The notes below the pieces were generated by a model, which searched no databases, was not told the origin of the DNA, and was given only the letters and a program-made list of their open reading frames with translations. Below are positions 14,462-22,944 of a stretch of DNA of 55,714 nt, one piece after another (within the stretch, counting starts at the first letter, position 1; every line of letters begins with the position of its first letter). The stretch spans positions 1 to 55,714 of the forward strand of contig CAZJJG010000008.1 in the NCBI GenBank assembly GCA_964546275.1, read 5' to 3'. The position numbers and the translations under genes were made by a program. This DNA is from MED-G78 sp964546275. Lineage in GTDB: Bacteria > Pseudomonadota > Gammaproteobacteria > Magnimaribacterales > D2472.

Positions 14462-16726
14462 ATGAATATAGAAGAAGAAAAAAATAAATCAATAAGCTTA
14501 AAAAAATATGCCGAAGAGTCATATCTTAATTATGCAATGTACGTCATCCTTGATAGAGCACTACCTAATATTGGCGATGGATTAAAGCCAGTTCAAAGAA
14601 GAATACTTTATGCCATGTCTGAACTTGGTTTAAATGCTGGAGCTAAATATAAAAAATCAGCCAGAACAGTCGGAGATGTTATTGGTAAGTTCCATCCACA
14701 TGGAGATGGAGCTGCATATGAAGCTATGGTGCTTATGGCGCAGAATTTTTCATTCAGATACCCTCTTGTAGATGGTCAGGGCAATTGGGGATCTCAAGAT
14801 GATCCTAAATCATTTGCTGCAATGCGTTACACAGAATCAAAGCTTACTAAGTTTGCTAATTTATTATTAGAAGAGCTAAAGTTTGGTACCGTTGATTGGC
14901 AACCTAATTTCGATGGCTCCCTATTAGAGCCAATAATTTTTCCTGCAAAAGTACCATCCATCCTTTTAAATGGTACATCAGGAATTGCTGTAGGTATGGC
15001 TACTGATATTCCTTCACACAATTTGAATGAAGTTATAGATGCAACCGTTCATATGTTGGAAAATCCATCAGCAGATCTTTCCGATATTAGGAAGTATATA
15101 AAAGGCCCTGATTTTTCAAATGGCTCTAAATTAATCATAAGCGATGAAGAGTTAAATGAAATGTATTCTTCAGGAAGAGGCGGTTATAAAATTCAAGCTA
15201 AATGGACAAAAGAAGATAATCAAATCATTATCAATGCACTTCCATACCAAGCATCGGGAGCAAAAATATTAGAGCAAATTGCAGATCAGATGCAAAATAA
15301 AAAAATTCCAATGGTGGTTGATTTAACAGATGAAGGTGATCACGAGGAGCCAATAAGGCTTGCGATCACAATGAAATCTAACAGAGTCAATGCAGATGAT
15401 TTAATGAATCATCTTTTTGCTTCAACTGATTTACAGAAAACTTATAGAGCTAACATGAATCTTATTTCTCTAAAGGGTGGGCCAAAAGTTTTCTCTCTTG
15501 TTGAGCTTCTTAAAGAATGGCTAGTATTTAGAAAAAATACAGTCACCAGAAAACTCGAGCATAGACTTGATCAAGTTAACGATAGGCTGCACATAGTAGA
15601 AGGTTTGCTTATAGTCTATCTTGATCTTGATACAGTGATTAAGATTATTCGTGAATCAGATGAACCAAAACCAGAGATTATTAAGCACTTTAAAATTTCT
15701 GATATTCAAGCAAATGCGATACTTGAAATTAAGCTTAGGCAGCTTGCTAAATTAGAACAAATAAAACTAGAAGAAGAGAAAGCAGGATTGATAAGTGAAC
15801 AGACAGAAATTGAAAAGCTTTTAGGTTCATCAAGTAGATTAAAAACATTAATTAAAAAAGAGCTATTAGAAATTAAAGAAGCTTATGGTGATGAGAGAAA
15901 TTCCCCAATAGAAGGTCATTCGAGCGCTAAAATCTTCTCAGAAGAAGAAACTCTTGTTACTGAACCTATTACAGTCATATTGTCATCAGCAGGTTGGATA
16001 AGAAGTGCAAAAGGGCATGATATTGACCCGGAAACGTTAAATTACAGAGGCGATGATTCGCTGCAAGATTTCTGTAGAGGTCGGAATAATCAAACCGCTG
16101 TTTTTTTAGATTCACAAGGTAAGGCATATTCTCTTCCTGGACATACTCTTCCTTCAGCAAGAGGACTTGGTGATCCTATTACCGGTAGAGTCTCTGCTGA
16201 TTCTGGTGTTGAATTTATGTCAACTTTAATAGGAAATGATGATGATAAATTTATCATTACTAATACGGCAGGTTACGGCTTTGTATCTGAGTTTAAAAAT
16301 ATGGTTTCGACTAAGAAATCAGGTAAAGCATTTATGAAGTTACCTGGTGAAGCCAAAATGTTAAAAGTTCATAAAGTTGAGGACTCGCATAAATATATAG
16401 TTGGAGTATCAAACATTGGTAGACTCCTTATATTTCCTCTTTCTGAATTGCCAACTCTTCCAAAAGGCAAAGGCAACAAGGTTGTAAATATTCCTAAACC
16501 TAAATTTGAATCAGGAGAAGAATCTTTATCACATGTTGCTCTATTAGCTGAGACAAGTAGTTTAAAAATTGAAAGTGGAAAAAGATTTTTAACTTTAAAA
16601 ATTAAAGATCTAGAAAACTATATCTCTTCCCGTGCTAAGAGAGGCAACCTTTTGCCCCAAGGCTATAGAAAAGTTGATTTTATTTCTGAAGAATTAGATT
16701 CTAAGCTTTCTGAAGTTGAGCAATAG
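14462..16726 (+). CDS. parC: DNA topoisomerase IV subunit A
   Basis: This is the breakage-reunion subunit of topoisomerase IV, about 754 residues from this start. The active-site tyrosine is Tyr123 in AAMRYTES. The segment HPHGDGAAYEAMV covers the quinolone-interacting region; the serine that is usual in E. coli ParC (GDSACYE) is Gly83 here, with Glu87 kept. The reading frame extends upstream to an ATG at 14420 inside parE. I prefer ATG 14462 because the conserved region (EESYLNYAMYVILDRALP) then begins about 18 residues in, as in ParC proteins; neither start has a strong ribosome site. The 3' end overlaps convergent argD by 26 bp. Confidence 0.93.
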   Translation: MNIEEEKNKSISLKKYAEESYLNYAMYVILDRALPNIGDGLKPVQRRILYAMSELGLNAGAKYKKSARTVGDVIGKFHPHGDGAAYEAMVLMAQNFSFRYPLVDGQGNWGSQDDPKSFAAMRYTESKLTKFANLLLEELKFGTVDWQPNFDGSLLEPIIFPAKVPSILLNGTSGIAVGMATDIPSHNLNEVIDATVHMLENPSADLSDIRKYIKGPDFSNGSKLIISDEELNEMYSSGRGGYKIQAKWTKEDNQIIINALPYQASGAKILEQIADQMQNKKIPMVVDLTDEGDHEEPIRLAITMKSNRVNADDLMNHLFASTDLQKTYRANMNLISLKGGPKVFSLVELLKEWLVFRKNTVTRKLEHRLDQVNDRLHIVEGLLIVYLDLDTVIKIIRESDEPKPEIIKHFKISDIQANAILEIKLRQLAKLEQIKLEEEKAGLISEQTEIEKLLGSSSRLKTLIKKELLEIKEAYGDERNSPIEGHSSAKIFSEEETLVTEPITVILSSAGWIRSAKGHDIDPETLNYRGDDSLQDFCRGRNNQTAVFLDSQGKAYSLPGHTLPSARGLGDPITGRVSADSGVEFMSTLIGNDDDKFIITNTAGYGFVSEFKNMVSTKKSGKAFMKLPGEAKMLKVHKVEDSHKYIVGVSNIGRLLIFPLSELPTLPKGKGNKVVNIPKPKFESGEESLSHVALLAETSSLKIESGKRFLTLKIKDLENYISSRAKRGNLLPQGYRKVDFISEELDSKLSEVEQ

Positions 16727-17903
16727 ATTTTTCTAAAATATCTAAGCCGGAATTAATTAATTTATCTTCAATAATAAGACTAGGCGCTATTCGAATAGTA
16801 TTGTTGTTTGCCTTTAATACCATCAAACCATTTTTATAACACTGTTGAAGGACTGTATCTAAATTAATTGTGTCAGTAACTTTTAACTTACAACCAATCC
16901 AAAGACCAGCAGTATTAATCCTCTCAAAACAGTTAAGTTTTTTATTCATAGCATCAAGTTTTTTGATAAATAACTGCTCTTTCTTAAGCACATTTGAAAG
17001 TAATCTTTTCTTACTTACAGTATTAATAACCTCAAGGGCAACTGAGCAGGCTAGTGGGTTACCTCCATAAGTAGTCCCATGAGATCCAACTTGCATAGAT
17101 TGTGCAACATCTTCTTTAGCTAAAATTGCTCCAATAGGGAAGCCATTTCCAAGACCTTTTGCGCATGTAAGAATGTCTGGTTTGATATTAAATTGCTCAT
17201 AAGCAAACAAAGTCCCAGTTCTTCCAACTCCTGATTGCACTTCATCAACAATAATAAGAACATTATTTTGTTTACAGAGTTTTTTAATTTTAGCTAAGAA
17301 TCCTTTTTTTGCTTTAATAATTCCAGCCTCACCTTGAACTAGTTCAAGAACTACAGCTGCAGTATTTTTATTTATTAGTTTTTCTAGACCATCTATTTCG
17401 TTATATTCATGATGTTTTATTCCCGCAGGCATTGGACCAAATCCAGCGGTCATTCTTTCAGAGCCATTTAATGCAATTGTCATCATAGTTCTGCCATGGA
17501 ATGCATCTGAAAATGCGACTATCTCAGTTTTATTTTTCCCGTACTTTAAAGTTGCATACTTTCTTGCTGTTTTTACAGCACCTTCCATAGCTTCTGCTCC
17601 TGAATTTGCAAAAAATACTTTATCAGCAAAAGTATGCTTGCAAAGCATTTTAGCTAAGTTAAGCGCTGGAGCATTCGTTAAAGCATTAGATAAATGCCAC
17701 ATCTTTTTTGACTGGTCGTGTAATGCCTTTAGCAAAGGAGGGTAGCAATGACCTAGATTAGTCACAGCTATCCCGGCCGCAAAATCTATGTATTTTTTAT
17801 TTTTACTATCCCAAACAATTGATCCTTTAGCCTTAACTGGAATAAAATGAGCTGGATTATAGACAGGCATCATATAATCATCGAATTGTTTTCTTGTAAC
17901 CAT
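16701..17903 (-). CDS. argD: Acetylornithine aminotransferase (class III)
   Basis: This 400-residue PLP enzyme transfers the amino group between glutamate and N-acetylglutamate semialdehyde in arginine synthesis. It may also serve as N-succinyldiaminopimelate aminotransferase for lysine, as ArgD does in E. coli. PLP-binding features are SGAEAMEGAVKTARK, Asp220 in VDEVQSGVGRTG and Lys249 in CAKGLGNG. The N terminus RKQFDDYMMPVYNPAHFIPV lines up with ArgD, which supports the start. Only 13 bp separate it from the divergent DUF2244 gene, so promoters must overlap coding sequence. Its 3' end overlaps parC. Confidence 0.93.
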   Translation of the reverse strand: MVTRKQFDDYMMPVYNPAHFIPVKAKGSIVWDSKNKKYIDFAAGIAVTNLGHCYPPLLKALHDQSKKMWHLSNALTNAPALNLAKMLCKHTFADKVFFANSGAEAMEGAVKTARKYATLKYGKNKTEIVAFSDAFHGRTMMTIALNGSERMTAGFGPMPAGIKHHEYNEIDGLEKLINKNTAAVVLELVQGEAGIIKAKKGFLAKIKKLCKQNNVLIIVDEVQSGVGRTGTLFAYEQFNIKPDILTCAKGLGNGFPIGAILAKEDVAQSMQVGSHGTTYGGNPLACSVALEVINTVSKKRLLSNVLKKEQLFIKKLDAMNKKLNCFERINTAGLWIGCKLKVTDTINLDTVLQQCYKNGLMVLKANNNTIRIAPSLIIEDKLINSGLDILEKSIAQLQKA

Positions 17904-17916
17904 TAAATAATTATAC

Positions 17917-18408
17917 GTGATTTCAGTAAAAAAAATTAACGAAAAAAGCTTTCAAATTTTAATTAAACCTAACAGCTCATTGAATGGATGGCATAGGGTT
18001 TTATTTCTTTCAAGTATTTTTATCTTATGTGGAGGGATAGGTATTATTTTTTATCTTGTCGGCGCTACCATGATTCTTCCTTTTGCTGGCCTTGAGCTTG
18101 CATGTGTATTCTTAGCATTTTATTTAAATTTTAAATGGAGCCAACAAAAAGAATTAGTAAAATTATCTTTAGATCATGTTGTCGTTGAGAGGGGAAGAAC
18201 CCAGAAGGAATATACATGGAAGGAGTTCAGAACTTTTACTGCTTTTGAGGTCACTAAAAATAATAAGAATGAAATCAAACTAGGATTTAAGTCTAAAGGG
18301 CAGGAAGTTGCTATAGGAGATTTTCTTAATAACGAGGACAAGGAAGATCTTAAGTTTGAGATTTCAAAGATTATTCATCATCTAAATGACTTAAGACCAG
18401 CTGGATAA
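17917..18408 (+). CDS. DUF2244 membrane protein
   Basis: This 163-residue protein has two adjacent membrane segments (about 27-46 and 50-68) followed by a cytoplasmic beta-rich domain. It contains the DUF2244 features NSSLNGWHRVLF and LDHVVVERGR. The function of this family is not established; members often sit near respiratory genes, but none are near here. The start is GTG, 13 bp from the argD start on the other strand, with no ribosome site visible. The last 18 bp overlap the convergent phosphofructokinase gene. Confidence 0.8.
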   Translation: MISVKKINEKSFQILIKPNSSLNGWHRVLFLSSIFILCGGIGIIFYLVGATMILPFAGLELACVFLAFYLNFKWSQQKELVKLSLDHVVVERGRTQKEYTWKEFRTFTAFEVTKNNKNEIKLGFKSKGQEVAIGDFLNNEDKEDLKFEISKIIHHLNDLRPAG

Positions 18409-19644
18409 TTTTTTATTAACTTCAATTAATTTAAGTCTACTAATCTTTGGCAGTCCATCTTTATAAGTTATCTCAGCTTCACCTTTAATTAGTGGCTTTA
18501 GATAATCCAAGGCTTTATTAGTAATGTTATAACCATCTTTAGTGATAAAGCTTTTAGGTAATTTTTTCTCAACATTAGCAATTTTTGATAATGGAGCTGG
18601 TTCAATTTTCCACGAATACTTCTTTGTTTTACCTCTTACAATAATTGGCATAACACTATTCATGCCCTGCACCGCATACTCAACGGCTTTTACTCCAACC
18701 GCTTGAGCGTGCATAAAATCTACTTTTGATGAAAGATGTCTCGCACTCCTTTGTAAATAGTCAGGAACAGCCCAGTGAGTTTTTAACTTTAAGTTTTTAG
18801 TAACAAGATTAGATAAATAAGGTGCAACTCCTCCTAACTGAGCATGTCCAAAGGAGTCTTTTGTATCTGATTCTGTTAAGAATTTACCTTTTGCATTTCT
18901 AATTCCCTCAGAAGCAACAACAACACAATAGCCATCCTTAGCAACAAACTCTTTTACTTTTAAAAGAAAGTTTTTTTGATTAAAGCTAATTTCTGGAAAT
19001 AAAATAATATGAGGAGCATGAGTTACATCATTCTTGGCAAGGCCGGCAGCTGCGGCTATCCAGCCCGCATGCCTTCCCATAACCTCAAGAATAAATACTT
19101 TAGTAGAAGACTCTGACATAGATTTAAGATCCAAAGAGGCTTCTTGTGTTGATGTGGCAATATATTTAGCAACAGATCCAAACCCTGGACAACAGTCAGT
19201 TAGAGCAAGATCATTATCAACCGTTTTTGGGATAGCAATACATTTAATGTCATACCCAATTTTTGCACCAAGCTTAGAGATTTTAAATGCAGTGTCAGCA
19301 GAATCATTACCGCCATTATAAAAAAAGTAGCCGATATTGTGAGCCTTAAATACTTCGATAAGTCTTTCATACTCACTAGAATCATCATCATAATTTTTTA
19401 GTTTGTACCTGCATGAGCCAAAAGCTCCACCTGGTATTTCCATTAAATTTTTTATAGATGATATAGATTCCTTTGATGTGTCTATTAGTTCTTCTCTCAG
19501 TGCACCAATAATTCCATTTTTACCTGCATAAACTTTCCCAATTAAATTTGGATATTTTTTAGCAGTTAATATTAAAGATGCTGCAGTTGCATTGATGACT
19601 GAAGTTACTCCACCAGACTGTGCATAAAAAGCATTTCTTTTCAT
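18391..19644 (-). CDS. pfp: 6-phosphofructokinase, pyrophosphate-dependent type
   Basis: This is a 417-residue PfkA-superfamily enzyme. The motif NGGNDSADTA (110-119) stands where ATP-type enzymes have GGDGS, and PKTVDND (139-145) where they have PGTIDND. Asp114 and Lys140 are the residues linked to pyrophosphate use. Asn113 replaces the usual Asp. EVMGRHAGWIAA, also seen in the family, is present. PPi-dependent enzymes work reversibly in glycolysis and gluconeogenesis and spare ATP. The phosphoryl donor is inferred from these residues only. It overlaps DUF2244 by 18 bp at the 3' end. Confidence 0.88.
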   Translation of the reverse strand: MKRNAFYAQSGGVTSVINATAASLILTAKKYPNLIGKVYAGKNGIIGALREELIDTSKESISSIKNLMEIPGGAFGSCRYKLKNYDDDSSEYERLIEVFKAHNIGYFFYNGGNDSADTAFKISKLGAKIGYDIKCIAIPKTVDNDLALTDCCPGFGSVAKYIATSTQEASLDLKSMSESSTKVFILEVMGRHAGWIAAAAGLAKNDVTHAPHIILFPEISFNQKNFLLKVKEFVAKDGYCVVVASEGIRNAKGKFLTESDTKDSFGHAQLGGVAPYLSNLVTKNLKLKTHWAVPDYLQRSARHLSSKVDFMHAQAVGVKAVEYAVQGMNSVMPIIVRGKTKKYSWKIEPAPLSKIANVEKKLPKSFITKDGYNITNKALDYLKPLIKGEAEITYKDGLPKISRLKLIEVNKKLSSWS

Positions 19645-19707
19645 TTATTTATTTAAAATGTAATTTAGGCTATCGTATCAAAAAACACTTCATTAAATAA
19701 GTTTTAT

Positions 19708-21015
19708 ATGAAAATACATATACTTGGAATTTGCGGAACCTTCATGGGAGGTTTAGCTCAAATTTTGAAAGAATCAGGCCATGAAATTAGTGGATCTGAT
19801 CAACAATTTTATCCTCCAATGTCTGAGCATCTTCAAGAGTTGGATATTAAAACTTATGAGGGTTATGTGATTGATGATATGCCCAAGGCTGATCTTTATG
19901 TTATTGGAAATGCTCTTTCAAGAGGAAATATTTGCGTAGAATTTATTTTAGAGAATAAATTACCATATAAATCTGGACCAGAAATGCTAGGAGAAATTTT
20001 AAAAGATCGAGAAGTGATAGCTATATCTGGGACTCATGGAAAAACCTCTACTGCCTATATGACCGCTCATATACTTCTTTCACAAGGAATAGATATAGGT
20101 TTTCTAGTTGGAGGCATAAGCAGCATGATAGATGGATCTGCTAGACTTGGATCAGATAAGCTATTTGTAATTGAAGCGGATGAGTATGATTCAGCTTTTT
20201 TTGATAAACGATCTAAGTTCATCCACTATTCACCTAATACTTTAGTTATTAATAATATCGAATTTGATCATGCAGATATTTTTGATAATTTAGATGCTAT
20301 AAAGAAACAGTTTCATCATCTTGTAAAGATAATACCCAGCAATGGAAATATAATTTATTTTAAGGAAGATAAAAATACACTAGATCTTTTGGGTATGGGT
20401 AGCTGGTCAAAATTAATTCCTATTGGAAAAGATGAAGATTATGAACTTGATTTAGATGAAAATAAAATTAAAGCTTTAAATAAAGAACATTCATTAGAAG
20501 ATTTCACGATTTTTGGATCTCACAATGCAAAAAATATTATTGCTGCTATCACTGCAGCCCAAATAAATGGAATATCTGTTCAAGAATCGATTAATGCCCT
20601 TAAAAAATTTGACGGTGTCAAAAGAAGGCTTGAAACAAAATATAAAGATCAAACGATACAAATTATTGATGATTTTGCGCATCACCCAACTGCAATAAGA
20701 TATGCGATAGACGCAGTTAAAACAAAATTTAAAGATAGTAAAATTCTCGGTTTAATTGAGCTTGGATCAAATACTATGTCTCAAGGAGTTCATGGAGATA
20801 ATCTTCTTGATTCAGCATCTGAATTAGATAAAGTATTATGGCTAGACTCTAAAAAAGTCTTATCAAATAAAACCCAAAACTGTTTTATTAGTGATGAAGC
20901 ATGCTTAAACTCTATTAAAGATGAAATAAGCAGTTATGATATTTTTTTAATCATGACAAATAAAAATAGTAAGAGATTATGGGGCCCCATCATTGAATAT
21001 ATTAAAGAAAAGTAA
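19708..21015 (+). CDS. mpl: UDP-MurNAc:L-alanyl-gamma-D-glutamyl-meso-DAP ligase
   Basis: This 435-residue Mur ligase paralogue recycles the murein tripeptide by attaching it to UDP-MurNAc. It has the N-terminal Rossmann motif ILGICGTFMGGLA, the ATP-binding loop SGTHGKTSTAYM, the central motif FVIEADEYDSAFFDKR typical of Mpl, and IIDDFAHHPTAIRYAI in the C-terminal domain. It is a little shorter than E. coli Mpl (457). It overlaps the Lon-N gene by 23 bp. Together with mltB and dacA downstream it points to active cell-wall turnover. Confidence 0.93.
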   Translation: MKIHILGICGTFMGGLAQILKESGHEISGSDQQFYPPMSEHLQELDIKTYEGYVIDDMPKADLYVIGNALSRGNICVEFILENKLPYKSGPEMLGEILKDREVIAISGTHGKTSTAYMTAHILLSQGIDIGFLVGGISSMIDGSARLGSDKLFVIEADEYDSAFFDKRSKFIHYSPNTLVINNIEFDHADIFDNLDAIKKQFHHLVKIIPSNGNIIYFKEDKNTLDLLGMGSWSKLIPIGKDEDYELDLDENKIKALNKEHSLEDFTIFGSHNAKNIIAAITAAQINGISVQESINALKKFDGVKRRLETKYKDQTIQIIDDFAHHPTAIRYAIDAVKTKFKDSKILGLIELGSNTMSQGVHGDNLLDSASELDKVLWLDSKKVLSNKTQNCFISDEACLNSIKDEISSYDIFLIMTNKNSKRLWGPIIEYIKEK

Positions 21016-21592
21016 ATTTCCAGTTTTCCCTTTAGGTCTTGTTGTTCTTCCTGGGACTATTCAATCACTTCAAATTTTTGAACCTCGATATATCGATATG
21101 GTCAAAAATTGTATGCAAGATAATTCTGGTTTTGTTATCACTTTGCAAAGTCAATCAGATGGCGATATTGATTTTGGCATAGTTAAACAAGGAACTTATG
21201 TAGAGATAATAGATTTTAATAATAATTCAAATGGTCTTTTAGGAATAACCGTTAAAGCAATCAATAAAGTTTCTATTAAAGATATAGTTCAACAAGAAGA
21301 TGCTTTACATATTGCGGAAGTTAAACCTTTAATAGATCCTCTTGTAGATGATCAAGCTTTGATAGCAAAACATTCAGAATTAATAAATATCCTTATTCAA
21401 CTAAAAGACCATCCAAGAATTAAAATTTTACCTCTTGATATAGACTTAACTTCTGCAGATTCTGTTGCATATCATCTAGGCGGTCTAATTCCTTTATCAG
21501 CTCAAGAAAAACAAAGTATTTTAGAAGCATTTGATGCATCTCAGAGAATGAATATTTTATCTAGACTAATTACCAAACTATCTGAAAAATAA
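20993..21592 (+). CDS. Lon N-terminal (substrate-binding) domain protein
   Basis: This is a 199-residue stand-alone LON N domain without ATPase or protease parts. The family start FPVFPLGLVVLPGTIQSLQIFEPRYIDMV is clear. Such proteins (YbaB/LonN-type peptidase S16-like) are of unknown role and may bind unfolded protein. The ATG lies 23 bp inside the end of mpl, so it is translated from the same message. It ends 6 bp before the convergent PGPGW membrane protein gene. Confidence 0.85.
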   Translation: MNILKKSKFPVFPLGLVVLPGTIQSLQIFEPRYIDMVKNCMQDNSGFVITLQSQSDGDIDFGIVKQGTYVEIIDFNNNSNGLLGITVKAINKVSIKDIVQQEDALHIAEVKPLIDPLVDDQALIAKHSELINILIQLKDHPRIKILPLDIDLTSADSVAYHLGGLIPLSAQEKQSILEAFDASQRMNILSRLITKLSEK

Positions 21593-21598
21593 AAGTAG

Positions 21599-22036
21599 TT
21601 ACGAATCTACTTTTAATGGCGGCTTGTTTGAACGAGAACGTATCCAATTCAAACTATTTAAAATTGAAGGCCAGGCAACAATTTTTTGTTCAATTTTAAA
21701 TTTACCAGGGTAATCAATAAATAAGAATCCAGTAAGCATAGTAAGTAGACCTTGACCTGGAAGCACCAGCATCATTATTCCCCCAACAAGTAAAAATATA
21801 CCTATTAAGTTCTTAATAATTAATACCATGATCCTAAGAAAAGGAGCTTTAGTTTTCCAAATAGTTGGATTTCTTTTTTTAGATTGGAAGTAATCCTCAG
21901 GGATTTGCGAAACAAGCCAGCTAATTCCTATTAGACTAAAAAAGAATATTATAAAAGAAGAGCCCCCAAGCCATATTAAAATAGCTGGATGATCACTAAA
22001 CCATTTAAAAACACTATCTATAAAGCCTAATTCCAT
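21599..22036 (-). CDS. PGPGW-type small membrane protein
   Basis: This is a 145-residue protein with two hydrophobic regions (about 16-42 and 70-105). The second carries VLPGQGLLTMLTGFLFIDYPGK, matching the PGPGW/TIGR02611-like family where the motif reads VxPGPGW. Family members are uncharacterised inner-membrane proteins. It has no close operon partner and is divergent from rsfS with a 96-bp gap. The function is unknown. Confidence 0.72.
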   Translation of the reverse strand: MELGFIDSVFKWFSDHPAILIWLGGSSFIIFFFSLIGISWLVSQIPEDYFQSKKRNPTIWKTKAPFLRIMVLIIKNLIGIFLLVGGIMMLVLPGQGLLTMLTGFLFIDYPGKFKIEQKIVAWPSILNSLNWIRSRSNKPPLKVDS

Positions 22037-22132
22037 TATTAACTTATCTTTTTAACATATAATGTCTTAGTATATCTTATGACCCTATTTGTAACTTAAC
22101 TATCAACTTATTATCAAACTCATATAAAAATT

Positions 22133-22480
22133 TTGCCTAAATTAAAACTAAAAGAAATTTGTCTATCAGCCTTGGAGGATAATAAAGCTGAGAATATCCT
22201 TGCCCTAGATGTTAGAAATATCTCTACATTTGCTGACTCAATAATTATTGCATCTGCAAACTCAAATAGACATGCTAAATCCATGTCAGAAAAAGTTGTA
22301 GCGAGTGTTAAATCAAAAAATAAGAAATCTTTTCTTGGTGTTGAGGGTCAAAGCGAATCTGGTTGGATTCTAATAGATTGTGGTGAAGTGGTTATAAATA
22401 TTATGAAAAGTGAAATTAGAGAGTTCTATGACCTTGAAGGCTTATGGGGAGAGAATACACTTGCTCAAAAGTCTGAGTAA
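22133..22480 (+). CDS. rsfS: Ribosome silencing factor RsfS
   Basis: This 115-residue RsfS/YbeB/Iojap protein binds ribosomal protein uL14 and blocks subunit joining when nutrients are scarce. Family residues include LDVRNISTFADSIIIASANSNRHAKSM (read in parts) and WILIDCGEVVINIM. The start is TTG at 22133, with no ribosome site upstream; an ATAAAA stretch lies directly before it. It begins the cell-wall elongation operon and overlaps rlmH by one base (TAATG). In E. coli, nadD lies upstream of this gene; it is absent here. Confidence 0.9.
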   Translation: MPKLKLKEICLSALEDNKAENILALDVRNISTFADSIIIASANSNRHAKSMSEKVVASVKSKNKKSFLGVEGQSESGWILIDCGEVVINIMKSEIREFYDLEGLWGENTLAQKSE

Positions 22481-22944
22481 TGAGATGTAACATTATTAGT
22501 GTTGGCCACAAACCCTCTAAATGGGAAAAAGAAGGAATTACCTTTTACACAAAACAATTACCAAAAAATTTTATAATTAATTACATCGATATTAAAGGAA
22601 AACAACATCCTAAAATGTCAAAGGAAGAGATTCTAAAATTAGAGGAGAATCTAATTTTAGATAAAATTTCTTCAGATGATAAAGTAGTTGTGTGTGATAT
22701 GAGTGGTAAAAGCTTGTCTTCAATAGCATTTAGTAAATTTCTTGATAAAAGTCTAAATTCAAATAAAAATATATCATTTATTATAGGAGGGTCTTTTGGA
22801 TTATCACAAAATATCCTAGAAAAAGCTGATATGATTTTTTCAGTCTCCTCACTTACTTTCCCTCATAGACTTTTTAAAATAATTTTAATTGAGCAAATAT
22901 ATCGCTCATTTTCAATTTTTAATAACCAGCCATACCACAAATGA
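22480..22944 (+). CDS. rlmH: 23S rRNA pseudouridine-1915 N3-methyltransferase
   Basis: This 154-residue SPOUT methyltransferase has the C-terminal knot motif IIGGSFGLSQ and the conserved end LIEQIYRSFSIFNNQPYHK (split here by position). It modifies helix 69 of 23S rRNA at the subunit interface. It is second in the rsfS-rlmH-mrdA-mrdB order found in many gammaproteobacteria, joined to both neighbours by 1-4-bp overlaps. Confidence 0.95.
   Translation: MRCNIISVGHKPSKWEKEGITFYTKQLPKNFIINYIDIKGKQHPKMSKEEILKLEENLILDKISSDDKVVVCDMSGKSLSSIAFSKFLDKSLNSNKNISFIIGGSFGLSQNILEKADMIFSVSSLTFPHRLFKIILIEQIYRSFSIFNNQPYHK

Noticed and set aside
18700..19330. GGNDS in place of GGDDS as an inactivating change in phosphofructokinase
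   Set aside because: As far as I recall, the NGGNDS form occurs in related bacterial PPi-type enzymes, and all other motifs are intact.
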